Part shown: positions 51,537 through 60,124 of the stretch, one piece after another
Layout: each line of letters starts with the position of its first letter
Position numbering within the stretch: position 1 is the stretch's first letter
Notes under the pieces: model-generated
The model's input: the letters and a program-made list of their open reading frames with translations, nothing else
Databases searched by the model: none
Told to the model about the DNA's origin: nothing
DNA from: Reyranella sp.
Lineage (GTDB): Bacteria; Pseudomonadota; Alphaproteobacteria; Reyranellales; Reyranellaceae
Direction of reading: 5' to 3'
Assembly (NCBI RefSeq): GCF_004297405.1
Contig: NZ_SCVC01000043.1
Span: 70,415 to 134,414 of the forward strand
DNA: 64,000 bases
Position numbers and translations under genes: made by a program

Positions 51537-52067
51537 ATGGCCAGTTTCAATACGATTGCGGGCTGCGTTTTGGCCTCGGCCCTCTTCGCAATGGTGGTGG
51601 GCAAGGTTTCCAACGCCGTCGTGCATCCGCACAAGCTGGACAAGCCGGCCCTCGCCGTCTCCGATGACGCGCCGACCCAGACTGCCGCCGCTCCGGCGGC
51701 CATTGAGATCCCGCCGATCGGCCCCAAGCTCGCCAGCGCCAATGTCGATGCCGGCAAGGCGATCTTCATGAAGCAGTGCTTCACTTGCCACACGGTCGAC
51801 AAGGGCGGCGCCAACAAGGTCGGTCCGAACCTGTGGGACATCGTCGCGCGCAAGAAGGCGAGCCATGCGGGCTTCAGCTACTCCTCGCCCATGACCGCCA
51901 AGGGCGGCGAGTGGACCTACGAGGACATCGACCACCTGATCTTCAAGCCGACTGCCTATGTGCGCGGAACGAAGATGGCCTTCGCCGGTCTGCCCAAAGA
52001 GCAGGAGCGCGCCGACGTGATCGCCTACCTGCGCACGATGGCCGACGCGCCGAAGCCACTGCCGTAG
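51537..52067 (+). CDS. Membrane-anchored c-type cytochrome
   Basis: A 176-residue protein. A single N-terminal hydrophobic segment (IAGCVLASALFAMVVG, 7-23) anchors it, then a Pro/Ala linker. One haem motif CFTCH (C81-C84-H85) and a distal methionine in GTKMAFAG complete a class I cytochrome c like CycM/cytochrome c552. It shuttles electrons between the bc1 complex and terminal oxidases in alphaproteobacteria. The upstream divergent neighbour is pheA. Confidence 0.9.
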   Translation: MASFNTIAGCVLASALFAMVVGKVSNAVVHPHKLDKPALAVSDDAPTQTAAAPAAIEIPPIGPKLASANVDAGKAIFMKQCFTCHTVDKGGANKVGPNLWDIVARKKASHAGFSYSSPMTAKGGEWTYEDIDHLIFKPTAYVRGTKMAFAGLPKEQERADVIAYLRTMADAPKPLP

Positions 52068-52080
52068 CCCGGGAAAGCAC

Positions 52081-52860
52081 GTGGCCGGGTCGGTTCCCGC
52101 CGAGCTGGTCGCGCTCGCCAACAACCTCGCCGATGCCGCGCGTCCGATCGCGGCGCGCTACTTCCGCACTCCCGTCACGGTCGACGACAAGTCCGACCAG
52201 AGCCCCGTCACCATCGCCGACCGCGAGGCGGAGACCGCCATGCGCGAGCTTCTGGCGCGTCACGTGCCGGAACATGGTGTGTTCGGCGAAGAGCACGGCG
52301 CAGTGCGCACCGACGCCGAGTATGTCTGGGTGCTCGACCCGATCGACGGAACCAAGGCCTTCATCACGGGCCTGCCGATCTTTGGCACGCTGATCGCCCT
52401 CTTCCATCGCGGCAAGCCGGTGCTGGGCATCATCGACCAGCCGATCCTGCAGGAACGCTGGCTGGGCGTGGCGGGTGAACGCTCCACCTTCAACGGCAAG
52501 CCGATCGCCGTACGCCCCTGCGCGAAGCTCGCCGACGCCTACATGTATTCGACGGCGCCAGGCATGTTTCCGGCGGGCTATGCCGAACCGCACCGCACAC
52601 TGACCGAGAAGGTGAAGTACTTCCGCTGGGGCGGCGACTGCTACGCCTATGGCCTGCTGGCGCTGGGCCATGTCGACCTGGTCGTCGAAGCGAGCCTCAA
52701 GCTCTACGATTTCGCCGCGCTCATCCCGGTCATCCAGGGCGCCGGCGGCCTGATCACCGACTGGAAAGGCGGTGAGCTCGGCATGCACTCGGACGGCGCC
52801 GTATTGGCAGCCGGCGATGCCGCCCTTCACCGCGCTGCAGCCGAGGTCCTCTCGGCGTAA
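52081..52860 (+). CDS. hisN: Inositol-monophosphatase-family histidinol-phosphatase
   Basis: A 259-residue protein with a GTG start. Metal-binding motifs of the family: VFGEEHG (E at about 65), VWVLDPIDGTKAFI (about 80-93) and YDFAALIPVIQGAGGLITDW (about 215-234). The sequence fits HisN, which dephosphorylates histidinol phosphate in histidine synthesis in alphaproteobacteria, better than a plain inositol monophosphatase, though the split is hard to judge by eye. It overlaps the convergent acetyltransferase by 34 bases and follows the cytochrome gene by 13 bases. Confidence 0.85.
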   Translation: MAGSVPAELVALANNLADAARPIAARYFRTPVTVDDKSDQSPVTIADREAETAMRELLARHVPEHGVFGEEHGAVRTDAEYVWVLDPIDGTKAFITGLPIFGTLIALFHRGKPVLGIIDQPILQERWLGVAGERSTFNGKPIAVRPCAKLADAYMYSTAPGMFPAGYAEPHRTLTEKVKYFRWGGDCYAYGLLALGHVDLVVEASLKLYDFAALIPVIQGAGGLITDWKGGELGMHSDGAVLAAGDAALHRAAAEVLSA

Positions 52861-53375
52861 GCCGCCCGGTCGATATCGAACCACACGATATCGGTAAAGC
52901 CCTTGTAGTCGACTCTCTTGCGATAGGTGAGGCCGATGCGCTTCATCACCGCCTGCGAGGACAGGTTGCTTTCGAACGTGATGGCGAAGATCGAACCGAG
53001 ATCGAGCGCGCCGAAGCCATAGTTGAGCGCCGCCTCGGCGACTTCCGTTGCATAGCCCTGGCCCCAGGCCTCGGGATGAAGCGCCCACAGCACCTCGACG
53101 GCGTCGAATTCGGGAACGTAGTTCAGCCCGCCGTGGCCAATCAGCTTCGCGTCGAGGAAGATGCCCCAGGGCGCCAGCCGCCGCTCCTGCCAGGAGGCAG
53201 CAAACCGGTCGATGGTGGCGCGTGCAGTGGCGACGAGATCGCCTTCCTCCTGCTTGCCGGGAGCCGGCGGCAACCACTTCGCCACCTCGGGATGAAAGCG
53301 CATGGTGGCGTAATCTTCAGCATCATCGGGCAGCAGCGGACGCAGCGCGAGGCGTTCAGTTCTGAGAATCGTCAT
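52827..53375 (-). CDS. GNAT-family N-acetyltransferase
   Basis: A 182-residue acetyltransferase of the RimJ type. TERLALRPLLPDDAEDYATMRF starts the fold. VEVLWALHPEAWGQGYATEVAEAALNYGF holds the acetyl-CoA loop (QGYATE) and SNLSSQAVMKRIGL the adjacent helix. The acceptor is unknown. Its 3' end overlaps hisN on the other strand by 34 bases. Confidence 0.88.
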   Translation of the reverse strand: MTILRTERLALRPLLPDDAEDYATMRFHPEVAKWLPPAPGKQEEGDLVATARATIDRFAASWQERRLAPWGIFLDAKLIGHGGLNYVPEFDAVEVLWALHPEAWGQGYATEVAEAALNYGFGALDLGSIFAITFESNLSSQAVMKRIGLTYRKRVDYKGFTDIVWFDIDRAAYAERTSAAAR

Positions 53376-53489
53376 GATGGCTGACTTTACACAACTTTAC
53401 CGCTGCGCCACGCCTGCGATACGGCGGCCCTCCATATCGGTGGCACGGGGAACACCCACCGGGACTTCCCGAAACCGAAGGAGACAGAC

Positions 53490-53972
53490 ATGACGACCCT
53501 TTCCCTCAAGACCGTGATGGCAGCCCTCCTCGCCGGCAGCCTTGCCGTCACCGCCGGAGCTCCCGCTTTCGCGCGTGGCGACGGCGCCTCGTTCGATCCC
53601 GCCAAGTTCCAGCAGCGCATCGAGAAGCGCGTGGACAAGGCATTGAACGGTACCGACGCCACGCAGGACCAGAAGAAGCAGATCACCGGCATCCTGCAGG
53701 CAGCCTTCAAGGACGTGAAGTCTCTGCACGACAAGCGCGTCGAGAACCGCAAAGCGATGCGCGCGGCGATGGAAGCCCCGACCATCGATCCGGCCAAGAT
53801 CGAGCAGATTCGCCAGGAACAGATGAAGATAGCTGACGAAAGCTCCAAGCGCTTCACCAAGGCGCTGGTCGATGCCGGCAATGTGCTCAACGCTCAGCAG
53901 CGCCAGGCCTTCTTCAAGACCTGGGGCGAGCACCACTGGGGTGGCCCGCGCGATGGCTCCAAGAAGGGCTAA
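53490..53972 (+). CDS. Spy/CpxP-like periplasmic protein
   Basis: A 160-residue protein, ATG after AAGGAG. A Sec signal peptide ends APAFA (about 1-28). The mature part is alpha-helical and charged, with LTxxQ-like helices (LNGTDATQDQKKQI and NVLNAQQRQAFF). CpxP and Spy are periplasmic chaperones or sensors of misfolded protein and metals. Its two downstream neighbours are a response regulator and a sensor kinase, as in cpxP-cpxRA operons. Confidence 0.78.
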   Translation: MTTLSLKTVMAALLAGSLAVTAGAPAFARGDGASFDPAKFQQRIEKRVDKALNGTDATQDQKKQITGILQAAFKDVKSLHDKRVENRKAMRAAMEAPTIDPAKIEQIRQEQMKIADESSKRFTKALVDAGNVLNAQQRQAFFKTWGEHHWGGPRDGSKKG

Positions 53973-53981
53973 CGCGCAGTG

Positions 53982-54707
53982 ATGACATCAGCGTCGCGCC
54001 GGCCCGATACTGACGCGATGGCCGCGCGCATCCTGATGATCGACGACGACAACCGCCTCGCCGGGATGGTTCAGGACTATCTCGGTGGGGCGGGCTTTCG
54101 CGTGACGATCGCCGGTACGGCGGGGGACGGCGAGACGCTGTTGAAGCGCGAGAGCTTCGATGCGCTGATCCTCGACCTGATGCTGCCCGATGCCGATGGC
54201 CTCGATTTCTGCCGACGGCTGCGCCAGTCGAACGATGTGCCGATCCTGATGCTGACGGCGCGCGGCGAGCCGATGGATCGCGTGGTCGGTCTCGAACTCG
54301 GCGCCGACGACTATCTCGCCAAACCTTTCGAGCCACGCGAGCTGCAGGCGCGTTTGCGCGCCATCCTGCGCCGCAAGGGTACGACCACGACCACGGACGT
54401 GCTGCGCTTCGGTCGGCTCGAGATCGACAAGGGTTCGCGCGTGGTGCGGATCGACGGCGAAGAACGGCCGATCACCTCCTATCAGTTCGCCCTTCTGATG
54501 GCGCTGGCCGAGCGCGCCGGCCGCGTGCTGTCGCGCGACGCGTTGATGGATCTGCTGAAGGGCGAGAAGCTCGAAGCGTTCGACCGCTCGGTCGACGTCC
54601 ATATCTCGCGCATCCGCGCCGCCATCGAAGACGATCCCAAGAAGCCGCGCCGTATCCTGACGTTGCGCGGCACCGGCTATGTCTTCGCCAAGGACCAGGA
54701 CCGCTAG
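53982..54707 (+). CDS. OmpR/CpxR-family response regulator
   Basis: A 241-residue two-domain regulator from the ATG used here (an ATG at 54018 is also possible). The receiver domain has the phospho-acceptor D65 in ALILDLMLPDADG and the acidic cluster MIDDDN. The C-terminal winged helix ends in TLRGTGYVFAKD. The gene starts nine bases after the Spy-like gene and ends three bases before the kinase. The partner signal is inferred from the cluster. Confidence 0.93.
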   Translation: MTSASRRPDTDAMAARILMIDDDNRLAGMVQDYLGGAGFRVTIAGTAGDGETLLKRESFDALILDLMLPDADGLDFCRRLRQSNDVPILMLTARGEPMDRVVGLELGADDYLAKPFEPRELQARLRAILRRKGTTTTTDVLRFGRLEIDKGSRVVRIDGEERPITSYQFALLMALAERAGRVLSRDALMDLLKGEKLEAFDRSVDVHISRIRAAIEDDPKKPRRILTLRGTGYVFAKDQDR

Positions 54708-54710
54708 TCC

Positions 54711-55976
54711 GTGCAGCGCCTCTACCTCCAGTTCTACATCACCATCCTCGTCGTGCTGGCGGTGTTCGTGGGGGCGGCGGTGCTGCTGTGGCGGCTGGCC
54801 GACGACGACAATCGCACGCCGCAATATCTCGATGTCGCCGCCGAGCTGACCGGCGCACTGCTGCCGGATATCGACGCGCCCAAGCAAGACCAGCAACGCG
54901 CCATCGAAGTGCTGCAGCGCAAGCTGCGCTTTGACATCGCCCTCTACGAACCCGATGGCGATATGATCGCGATGGCCGGCAAGCCACCGCCGCGCTTCAA
55001 TCCCATGCACGCGCGCACCGGCTGGCGGCGCGGCCCGGGCGGACCCAACTTCACCTTGCAGCTTCCCGACGGGCGCTGGCTGGTCGCCCGCCAAGTGCGT
55101 GAACGGCCCAACCCGGCGCTCTGGATCGCCGCGGCGCTCGGCCTGGTGGCCGTTGCCGTCGCAATCGCCGCCTATCCCGTCGTGCGCGGCCTGGGCCGCC
55201 GTCTCGAACGGCTCAAGGCGGGCGTCGAACAGTTGGGAGGTGGCGATCTTTCGGCGCGCGTGAGAGTCGAAGGCCGCGACGAAGTCGCCGCATTGGCGGC
55301 GAGCTTCAACCGATCAGCCCAGCGCATCGAAGAGCTGGTGACCGCTCATCGCCTGTTGCTCGCCAATGCCAGCCACGAATTGCGCACGCCATTGGCGCGC
55401 ATCGCCGTCGCCGCCTCGCTCCTGGGCGAGAATGCCGACGCCAAGACGCGCGACTCCCTGAAACAGGACGTGGCCGAACTCGATCAACTCATCGAACAGA
55501 TCTTGCTGGCGAGTCGTCTGGAGGCACTGCCCACTCTGGAGCGGCGTGAACCGGTGGACCTGCTGGCACTCGCGGCCGAAGAAGCCTCGCACTATGACCT
55601 CGAAGTCGAAGGCGAGCCGGTGATGGTGTCGGGCGATCGTCTGCTGCTGCGTCGGTTGATCCGTAATCTGGTCGAGAATGCCCAACGCTATGGTGGCAGC
55701 GGTCCAATCACCGTCACCGTCACGCGAGAGGGCAGCCGCGCGGTGCTGGACGTTTCAGATCATGGGCCAGGCGTTCCGGAAGCCGAACGCCAGCGTATCT
55801 TCGAGCCCTTCTATCGATTGGCTGGCGGGGCCGAGACCGGCCGCGGCAGCGGGCTGGGTCTTGCCCTGGTCCTCGACATTGCCCGCCGTCACGGCGGCGA
55901 CGCCGCATGCCTGGCGGCAGAGGGTGGCGGCAGCCGTTTCAGGGTCGAGTTGCCGGCAACGGGCGGAGAGGGATAA
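54711..55976 (+). CDS. Sensor histidine kinase (EnvZ/CpxA-like)
   Basis: A 421-residue kinase with a GTG start. One membrane helix (6-28), a periplasmic sensor of about 105 residues, and a second helix (135-158). HAMP follows near 160-210; the dimerisation domain has H222 in NASHELRTPLARI; ATP-binding motifs are NLVENAQRYGG, DHGPGVPEAERQRIFEPFYR and GSGLGLAL. It should signal envelope status to the adjacent regulator. Confidence 0.94.
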   Translation: MQRLYLQFYITILVVLAVFVGAAVLLWRLADDDNRTPQYLDVAAELTGALLPDIDAPKQDQQRAIEVLQRKLRFDIALYEPDGDMIAMAGKPPPRFNPMHARTGWRRGPGGPNFTLQLPDGRWLVARQVRERPNPALWIAAALGLVAVAVAIAAYPVVRGLGRRLERLKAGVEQLGGGDLSARVRVEGRDEVAALAASFNRSAQRIEELVTAHRLLLANASHELRTPLARIAVAASLLGENADAKTRDSLKQDVAELDQLIEQILLASRLEALPTLERREPVDLLALAAEEASHYDLEVEGEPVMVSGDRLLLRRLIRNLVENAQRYGGSGPITVTVTREGSRAVLDVSDHGPGVPEAERQRIFEPFYRLAGGAETGRGSGLGLALVLDIARRHGGDAACLAAEGGGSRFRVELPATGGEG

Positions 55977-56062
55977 AGTTTCCGTCCTGTTGCGCGGTGC
56001 GCCCGATCGCTGCTCCGAAGCGGGCCAAGTTTGGCAATCCCAACCATTGTCCACGAGCGCGA

Positions 56063-56094
56063 ACGGAGGCATTTCAACAGGATTGAAAGTCCGT
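56063..56094 (+). ncRNA. Leader hairpin upstream of the cys operon
   Basis: Outer stem ACGGA/TCCGT and inner stem TTTCAA/TTGAAA with loop CAGGA form one imperfect helix of 11 base pairs in the untranslated leader. It abuts the ribosome site of the small open reading frame at 56105. Upstream, short CCAA/TTGG repeats (56026-56043) may be protein-binding. Confidence 0.45.
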
Positions 56095-56104
56095 GGAGAC
56101 AGAG

Positions 56105-56170
56105 ATGTCCCAACCTCAAGTTCTGTCCTGTCGGTGCGGCATGTGCCGCATGATCCGGCGGCATCCCTGA
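56105..56170 (+). CDS. Cys-rich upstream open reading frame, candidate cysteine attenuator leader
   Basis: A 21-codon frame: MSQPQVLSCRCGMCRMIRRHP. GGAG lies six bases before the ATG, so it should be translated. Three of six central residues are cysteine (residues 9, 11, 14), two with TGC and one TGT, while cysteine is generally rare. It precedes a sulfate uptake and reduction operon. Its stop codon falls in a hairpin (GGCGGC...GCCGCC, 56157-56176). By analogy with trp-type and mycobacterial polycysteine leaders, cysteine shortage would stall ribosomes here and change the RNA fold ahead of the operon. It is a prediction; no annotation is known to me. Confidence 0.6.
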   Translation: MSQPQVLSCRCGMCRMIRRHP

Positions 56171-56176
56171 GCCGCC
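56157..56176 (+). promoter_or_regulatory. Hairpin spanning the leader stop codon
   Basis: GGCGGC, an eight-base loop containing the TGA stop, then GCCGCC. The six-pair GC stem is in the leader, directly after the Cys codons. The second arm could instead pair with GGCGG at 56229-56233, giving competing folds. Confidence 0.5.
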
Positions 56177-56228
56177 TCTAGTTTCAAGAGCGTTTCGAGC
56201 AGTCACCACCGGCCTCGATTGCCGGAAA

Positions 56229-56246
56229 GGCGGAGCTTTGCCCGCC
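56229..56246 (+). promoter_or_regulatory. Second leader hairpin before sbp
   Basis: GGCGG, eight bases, CCGCC, some 40 bases before the sbp ATG. Another short stem (CCGGC at 56209-56213 with GCCGG at 56221-56225) sits just upstream. No T-run follows, so if regulatory it would act on translation or by factor-dependent termination. Confidence 0.4.
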
Positions 56247-56285
56247 AGCTGCCTCTCACCCGATCGACAGAAAGCAGAAATCATC

Positions 56286-57335
56286 ATGACCGTCCGCCAA
56301 AGCCTTCTCGCGGCGACCGCCATCACTGTCGCCTTCATGACGGCGATTGTGGCCGTACGTGCCCAGACGACGTCGCAAGAGGTCGTCCTCACCAACGTTT
56401 CCTACGATCCGACGCGCGAACTCTATCGCGCGCTGAACGAGGCCTTTGCCAAGGAATGGCAGGCCAGCACCGGCCAGAAGGTCACCATTCGCACCTCCCA
56501 CGGTGGCTCGGGCAAGCAGGCCCGCTCGGTGATCGACGGGCTCGAAGCCGATGTCGTGACCCTCGCTTTGGCTGGCGACATCGATGCCATCGCGCGTGAG
56601 TCCAAGCGTCTGCCGCAGAACTGGCAGTCACGCCTGCCCAACAATGCCTCGCCCTACACCTCGACCATCGTGTTCGTGGTGCGCAAGGGTAATCCCAAGG
56701 GCATCAAGGATTGGCCGGATCTCGCCAAGAGCGGCGTCGCGGTCGTGACGCCCAATCCCAAGACCTCGGGCGGCGCGCGCTGGAACTATCTCGCCGCCTG
56801 GGCCTATGAACTGGACCGCACCAAAGGCGATCAGGCGGCTGCCCGGAAGTTCGTCGAGGCGATCTACAAGAACGTACCGGTCCTCGACTCCGGGGCGCGC
56901 GGCTCGACCACGACCTTTGCGCAGCGCGCCGTCGGCGACGTCTTCATCTCCTGGGAGAATGAGGCCTTCCTGATCCAGCAGGAGTTCGGTGCCGACAAAT
57001 TCGACATCGTCGTGCCGCCCTTCTCCATCCTGGCGGAGCCACCGGTCTCGCTGGTCGATCACGTGGTCGACAAGCGTGGCAGCCGCAAGGTCGCTGAAGC
57101 CTACCTCGCTTTCCTCTATTCGCCGGCTGCGCAGAAGATCATCGCCCGCAACTTCTACCGGCCGAGCAAGCCCGAAGCCGCCGATCCGGCCGACCTGACG
57201 CGCTTTCCCAAGATCCAGCTCGTGACCATCGACCAGGTGTTCGGCGGCTGGGCCAAGGCGCAGACCGAGCACTTCGCCGACGGCGGCGTGTTCGATCAGA
57301 TCTACAAGCCCACCGGCAAAGCGGCGACGCGATGA
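56286..57335 (+). CDS. sbp: Sulfate ABC transporter substrate-binding protein
   Basis: A 349-residue periplasmic receptor; signal peptide about 1-26 (ending VRA). EVVLTNVSYDPTRELYRALNEAFAKEW is the Sbp/CysP start, with SHGGSGKQARSVIDGLEADVVTLALA binding sulfate. Start is the ATG after AAATCATC; the ribosome site is weak, which suits regulated translation. It is the first gene of the operon and overlaps cysT by four bases. Confidence 0.95.
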   Translation: MTVRQSLLAATAITVAFMTAIVAVRAQTTSQEVVLTNVSYDPTRELYRALNEAFAKEWQASTGQKVTIRTSHGGSGKQARSVIDGLEADVVTLALAGDIDAIARESKRLPQNWQSRLPNNASPYTSTIVFVVRKGNPKGIKDWPDLAKSGVAVVTPNPKTSGGARWNYLAAWAYELDRTKGDQAAARKFVEAIYKNVPVLDSGARGSTTTFAQRAVGDVFISWENEAFLIQQEFGADKFDIVVPPFSILAEPPVSLVDHVVDKRGSRKVAEAYLAFLYSPAAQKIIARNFYRPSKPEAADPADLTRFPKIQLVTIDQVFGGWAKAQTEHFADGGVFDQIYKPTGKAATR

Positions 57336-58216
57336 GCGACGCCGCCCATAACGGCTGGGCGCTGCGGACGACTCCGCGGAGAAGCCAATGGTTCCCGAAG
57401 CCGAGCGCATTGCCCGGCTTCGGAATTACCTTTGGCTTTGCCGTCACTTACCTGTCGTTGATCATACTGATTCCGCTCGCCGTGCTGGTCGCACGCGCCG
57501 GTGAGCTGGGCCTCGACGGTATCTGGCGGGTTGCCACGACACCGCGCGTGCTGGCGGCCTTGCAGGTGAGTTTCTTCATCTCGGCCGCGGCCGCTCTCAT
57601 CAACGCCCTGTTCGGCACGATCGTGGCCTGGGTGCTGGTGCATTACGACTTCCCCGGCAAGCGCCTGCTCGACGCCGCTGTCGATCTGCCTTTCGCCCTG
57701 CCCACCGCCGTCGCCGGCATCGCGCTTGCCGCGCTCTACGCGACCAACGGCTGGATCGGCAGCCTGTTTGCGCCGTGGGACATCAAGATCGCCTTCACGC
57801 CGCTCGGCATTCTCGTTGCGCTGATCTTCATCGGCCTGCCCTTTGTCGTGCGCACGGTGCAGCCGGTACTGCAGGACCTCGATCGCGAGGTCGAGGAAGC
57901 GTCGGCCACTTTGGGCGCCACCCGGACGCAGACTGTCGTGCGCGTCGTCCTGCCGGCACTCACACCAGCCCTTCTCACCGGCGTTGCCTTGGCCTTTGCG
58001 CGCGCCGTCGGTGAATACGGTTCGGTGATCTTCATCGCCGGCAACATGCCCTTCGTGTCGGAGATCGCGCCGCTCCTCATCGTCACCAAACTCGAGGAGT
58101 TCGACTATGCCGGCGCTGCGGCCATCGCCACGGTGATGTTGGGCATTTCCTTCGTGACCCTGCTCGCCATCAATGCATTGCAGGCGTTCAGCCGCAGGCG
58201 GTTCGGCCATGCGTAA
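57332..58216 (+). CDS. cysT: Sulfate ABC transporter permease CysT
   Basis: A 294-residue permease, six predicted helices. The EAA motif near EEASATLGATRTQTVVRVVLPALTPALLTG couples to CysA. The N-terminus GFGITFGFAVTYLSLIILIPLAVL is typical CysT/CysU. It overlaps sbp (ATGA) and cysW. Confidence 0.95.
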   Translation: MSDAAHNGWALRTTPRRSQWFPKPSALPGFGITFGFAVTYLSLIILIPLAVLVARAGELGLDGIWRVATTPRVLAALQVSFFISAAAALINALFGTIVAWVLVHYDFPGKRLLDAAVDLPFALPTAVAGIALAALYATNGWIGSLFAPWDIKIAFTPLGILVALIFIGLPFVVRTVQPVLQDLDREVEEASATLGATRTQTVVRVVLPALTPALLTGVALAFARAVGEYGSVIFIAGNMPFVSEIAPLLIVTKLEEFDYAGAAAIATVMLGISFVTLLAINALQAFSRRRFGHA

Positions 58217-59051
58217 CGGCGTACTCTCCGAAAGCCCGGCCGTGCGCCGCACGCTGATCGCGCTGGCCGTCGGCTTTCTGACGCTGTTCCTCGTCTTGCC
58301 GCTGCTGGCGGTCTTTTCCGAAGCGCTGCGCCGCGGGCTCGACCTGTTCATCGCCGCCTTCGCCGAACCCGACACGCAGGCCGCGATCGGGCTCACCCTT
58401 CTGGTCGCAGCCATTGCCGTGCCGCTCAACCTGCTGTTCGGCATCTCGGCCGCCTGGGCGGTGGCCAAGTTCGAATTCCCCGGCAAGAGCCTGCTAGTCA
58501 CCCTGATCGATCTGCCCTTCTCGGTATCGCCCGTCGTATCGGGACTGGTCTTCGTCCTGCTGTTTGGCGCCAAGGGGCTGCTGGGGCCGCTGATCGACGA
58601 CTGGGATTTCAAGATCATCTTCGCCGTGCCCGGCATCGTGCTGGCCACGATCTTCGTCACCTTCCCCTTCATCGCACGCGAAGTGATCCCGCTGATGCAG
58701 GAGCAGGGCACGGCGGAAGAAGAGGCGGCACTGACGCTCGGCGCCTCGGGGCTACGCACTTTCCTCACGGTCACTCTACCCAACGTGCGCTGGGCGCTGC
58801 TCTACGGCGTCCTGCTTTGCAATGCCCGCGCCATGGGCGAATTCGGCGCGGTGTCGGTCGTCTCCGGCCACATCCGCGGATTGACCAACACCATGCCGCT
58901 CCACGTGGAGATCCTCTACAATGAGTACAACTTCGTCGCTGCTTTCGCCGTCGCCTCGCTTCTGGCGGGACTCGCCCTCGTCACCCTCGTCGCAAAATCC
59001 TTCCTCGAGGGACGATACGGAGACCAGCTCGCCCGCGCCCACCGGCACTGA
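58209..59051 (+). CDS. cysW: Sulfate ABC transporter permease CysW
   Basis: A 280-residue permease paired with CysT. AEEEAALTLGASGLRTFLTVTLPNVRWALLYGVLL is its coupling loop. It starts inside the last codons of cysT. Ordinary length and helix count. Confidence 0.95.
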   Translation: MRNGVLSESPAVRRTLIALAVGFLTLFLVLPLLAVFSEALRRGLDLFIAAFAEPDTQAAIGLTLLVAAIAVPLNLLFGISAAWAVAKFEFPGKSLLVTLIDLPFSVSPVVSGLVFVLLFGAKGLLGPLIDDWDFKIIFAVPGIVLATIFVTFPFIAREVIPLMQEQGTAEEEAALTLGASGLRTFLTVTLPNVRWALLYGVLLCNARAMGEFGAVSVVSGHIRGLTNTMPLHVEILYNEYNFVAAFAVASLLAGLALVTLVAKSFLEGRYGDQLARAHRH

Positions 59052-59070
59052 GCAGAACAGCAGATCAGGC

Positions 59071-60114
59071 GTGGCAATCGCGATACGGGCCGAAGGGCTC
59101 GCCAAGTCGTTCAACGGCACGGCGGCCGTCCGCGACCTCGACCTCGAGGTGCAGCCGGGCGAGCTGCTGGCGCTGCTCGGCCCGTCGGGCTCGGGCAAGA
59201 CGACGTTCCTGCGGCTGGTGGCGGGGCTGGAGAGCCCGACGGCCGGCCGCATCCTGTTCGACAATGAAGATGCCACCGCGCTGTCCGTGCGCGACCGCCG
59301 CGTCGGCTTCGTGTTCCAGCACTACGCCCTGTTCCGCCATCTCAACGTGGCGGAGAACATCGCCTATGGGCTGCGGGTGAGGCCGCGCGCCACGCGGCCG
59401 GCCGATGCCGAGATCCGCCGCCGCGTCGCCGACCTGCTCGACCTGGTGCAGCTCGCGGGCCTCGGTAAGCGTTTCCCCACCCAGCTCTCCGGCGGTCAGC
59501 GCCAGCGTGTTGCGCTGGCCCGCGCCCTTGCCGTCGAGCCGCGCGTGCTGCTGCTCGATGAGCCGTTCGGCGCCCTCGACGCCAAGGTGCGGCGCGATCT
59601 GCGGCGCTGGCTGCGTGAGATCCACGACCGGACCGGCCACACGACCCTGTTCGTCACCCACGACCAGGAAGAGGCGCTGGAACTCGCCGATCGGGTTGCG
59701 ATCTTCAATCTTGGTAACGTCGAGCAGGTCGGGACGCCCGACGAGATCCTCGACCATCCGGCCACGGCCTTCGTCGCGGGCTTCGTCGGCGAGGCCGTAC
59801 GCCTGCCGGTCAATGTAGCTAGTTCCTCGCTTCGAATCGGGCCGCATCAGCTCCGCATATCCTGCGGCAAGGTGACGGGCCCGGCCGAACTTTTCGTGCG
59901 TCCGCATGATCTCGCTTTGGCCACCGATTCGCAGCCCGCCATTCTGGCACGCGTGCTCGCCGTGCGGCGCACGGGACCTGCCCGCCGCGCCGAGCTGGCG
60001 CTGGCCGATGGATTGCCGACTGTGGAGATGGAGCTGCCAGCCGGCCACACCGCCCGCAAGGGCGACATCCTGCCGGTCACCCTGGTCAACCTGCGCCTCT
60101 TCGCCTCGCGCTAA
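59071..60114 (+). CDS. cysA: Sulfate ABC transporter ATP-binding protein CysA
   Basis: A 347-residue ATPase with a GTG start, 19 bases after cysW. Walker A GPSGSGKTTF, signature LSGGQRQRVALARAL, Walker B VLLLDEPFGALDAKV, and the H-loop FVTHDQEEALELAD are complete. The C-terminal TOBE-like domain (260-347) may be regulatory. A longer upstream start inside cysW is rejected. Confidence 0.95.
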   Translation: MAIAIRAEGLAKSFNGTAAVRDLDLEVQPGELLALLGPSGSGKTTFLRLVAGLESPTAGRILFDNEDATALSVRDRRVGFVFQHYALFRHLNVAENIAYGLRVRPRATRPADAEIRRRVADLLDLVQLAGLGKRFPTQLSGGQRQRVALARALAVEPRVLLLDEPFGALDAKVRRDLRRWLREIHDRTGHTTLFVTHDQEEALELADRVAIFNLGNVEQVGTPDEILDHPATAFVAGFVGEAVRLPVNVASSSLRIGPHQLRISCGKVTGPAELFVRPHDLALATDSQPAILARVLAVRRTGPARRAELALADGLPTVEMELPAGHTARKGDILPVTLVNLRLFASR

Positions 60115-60124
60115 GGAGCACACC

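Noticed and set aside
50444..51853. A 469-codon reading of pheA extending into the cytochrome gene
   Set aside because: The extra 163 codons are antisense to a clear cytochrome c gene. The ATG at 51364 gives the normal enzyme.
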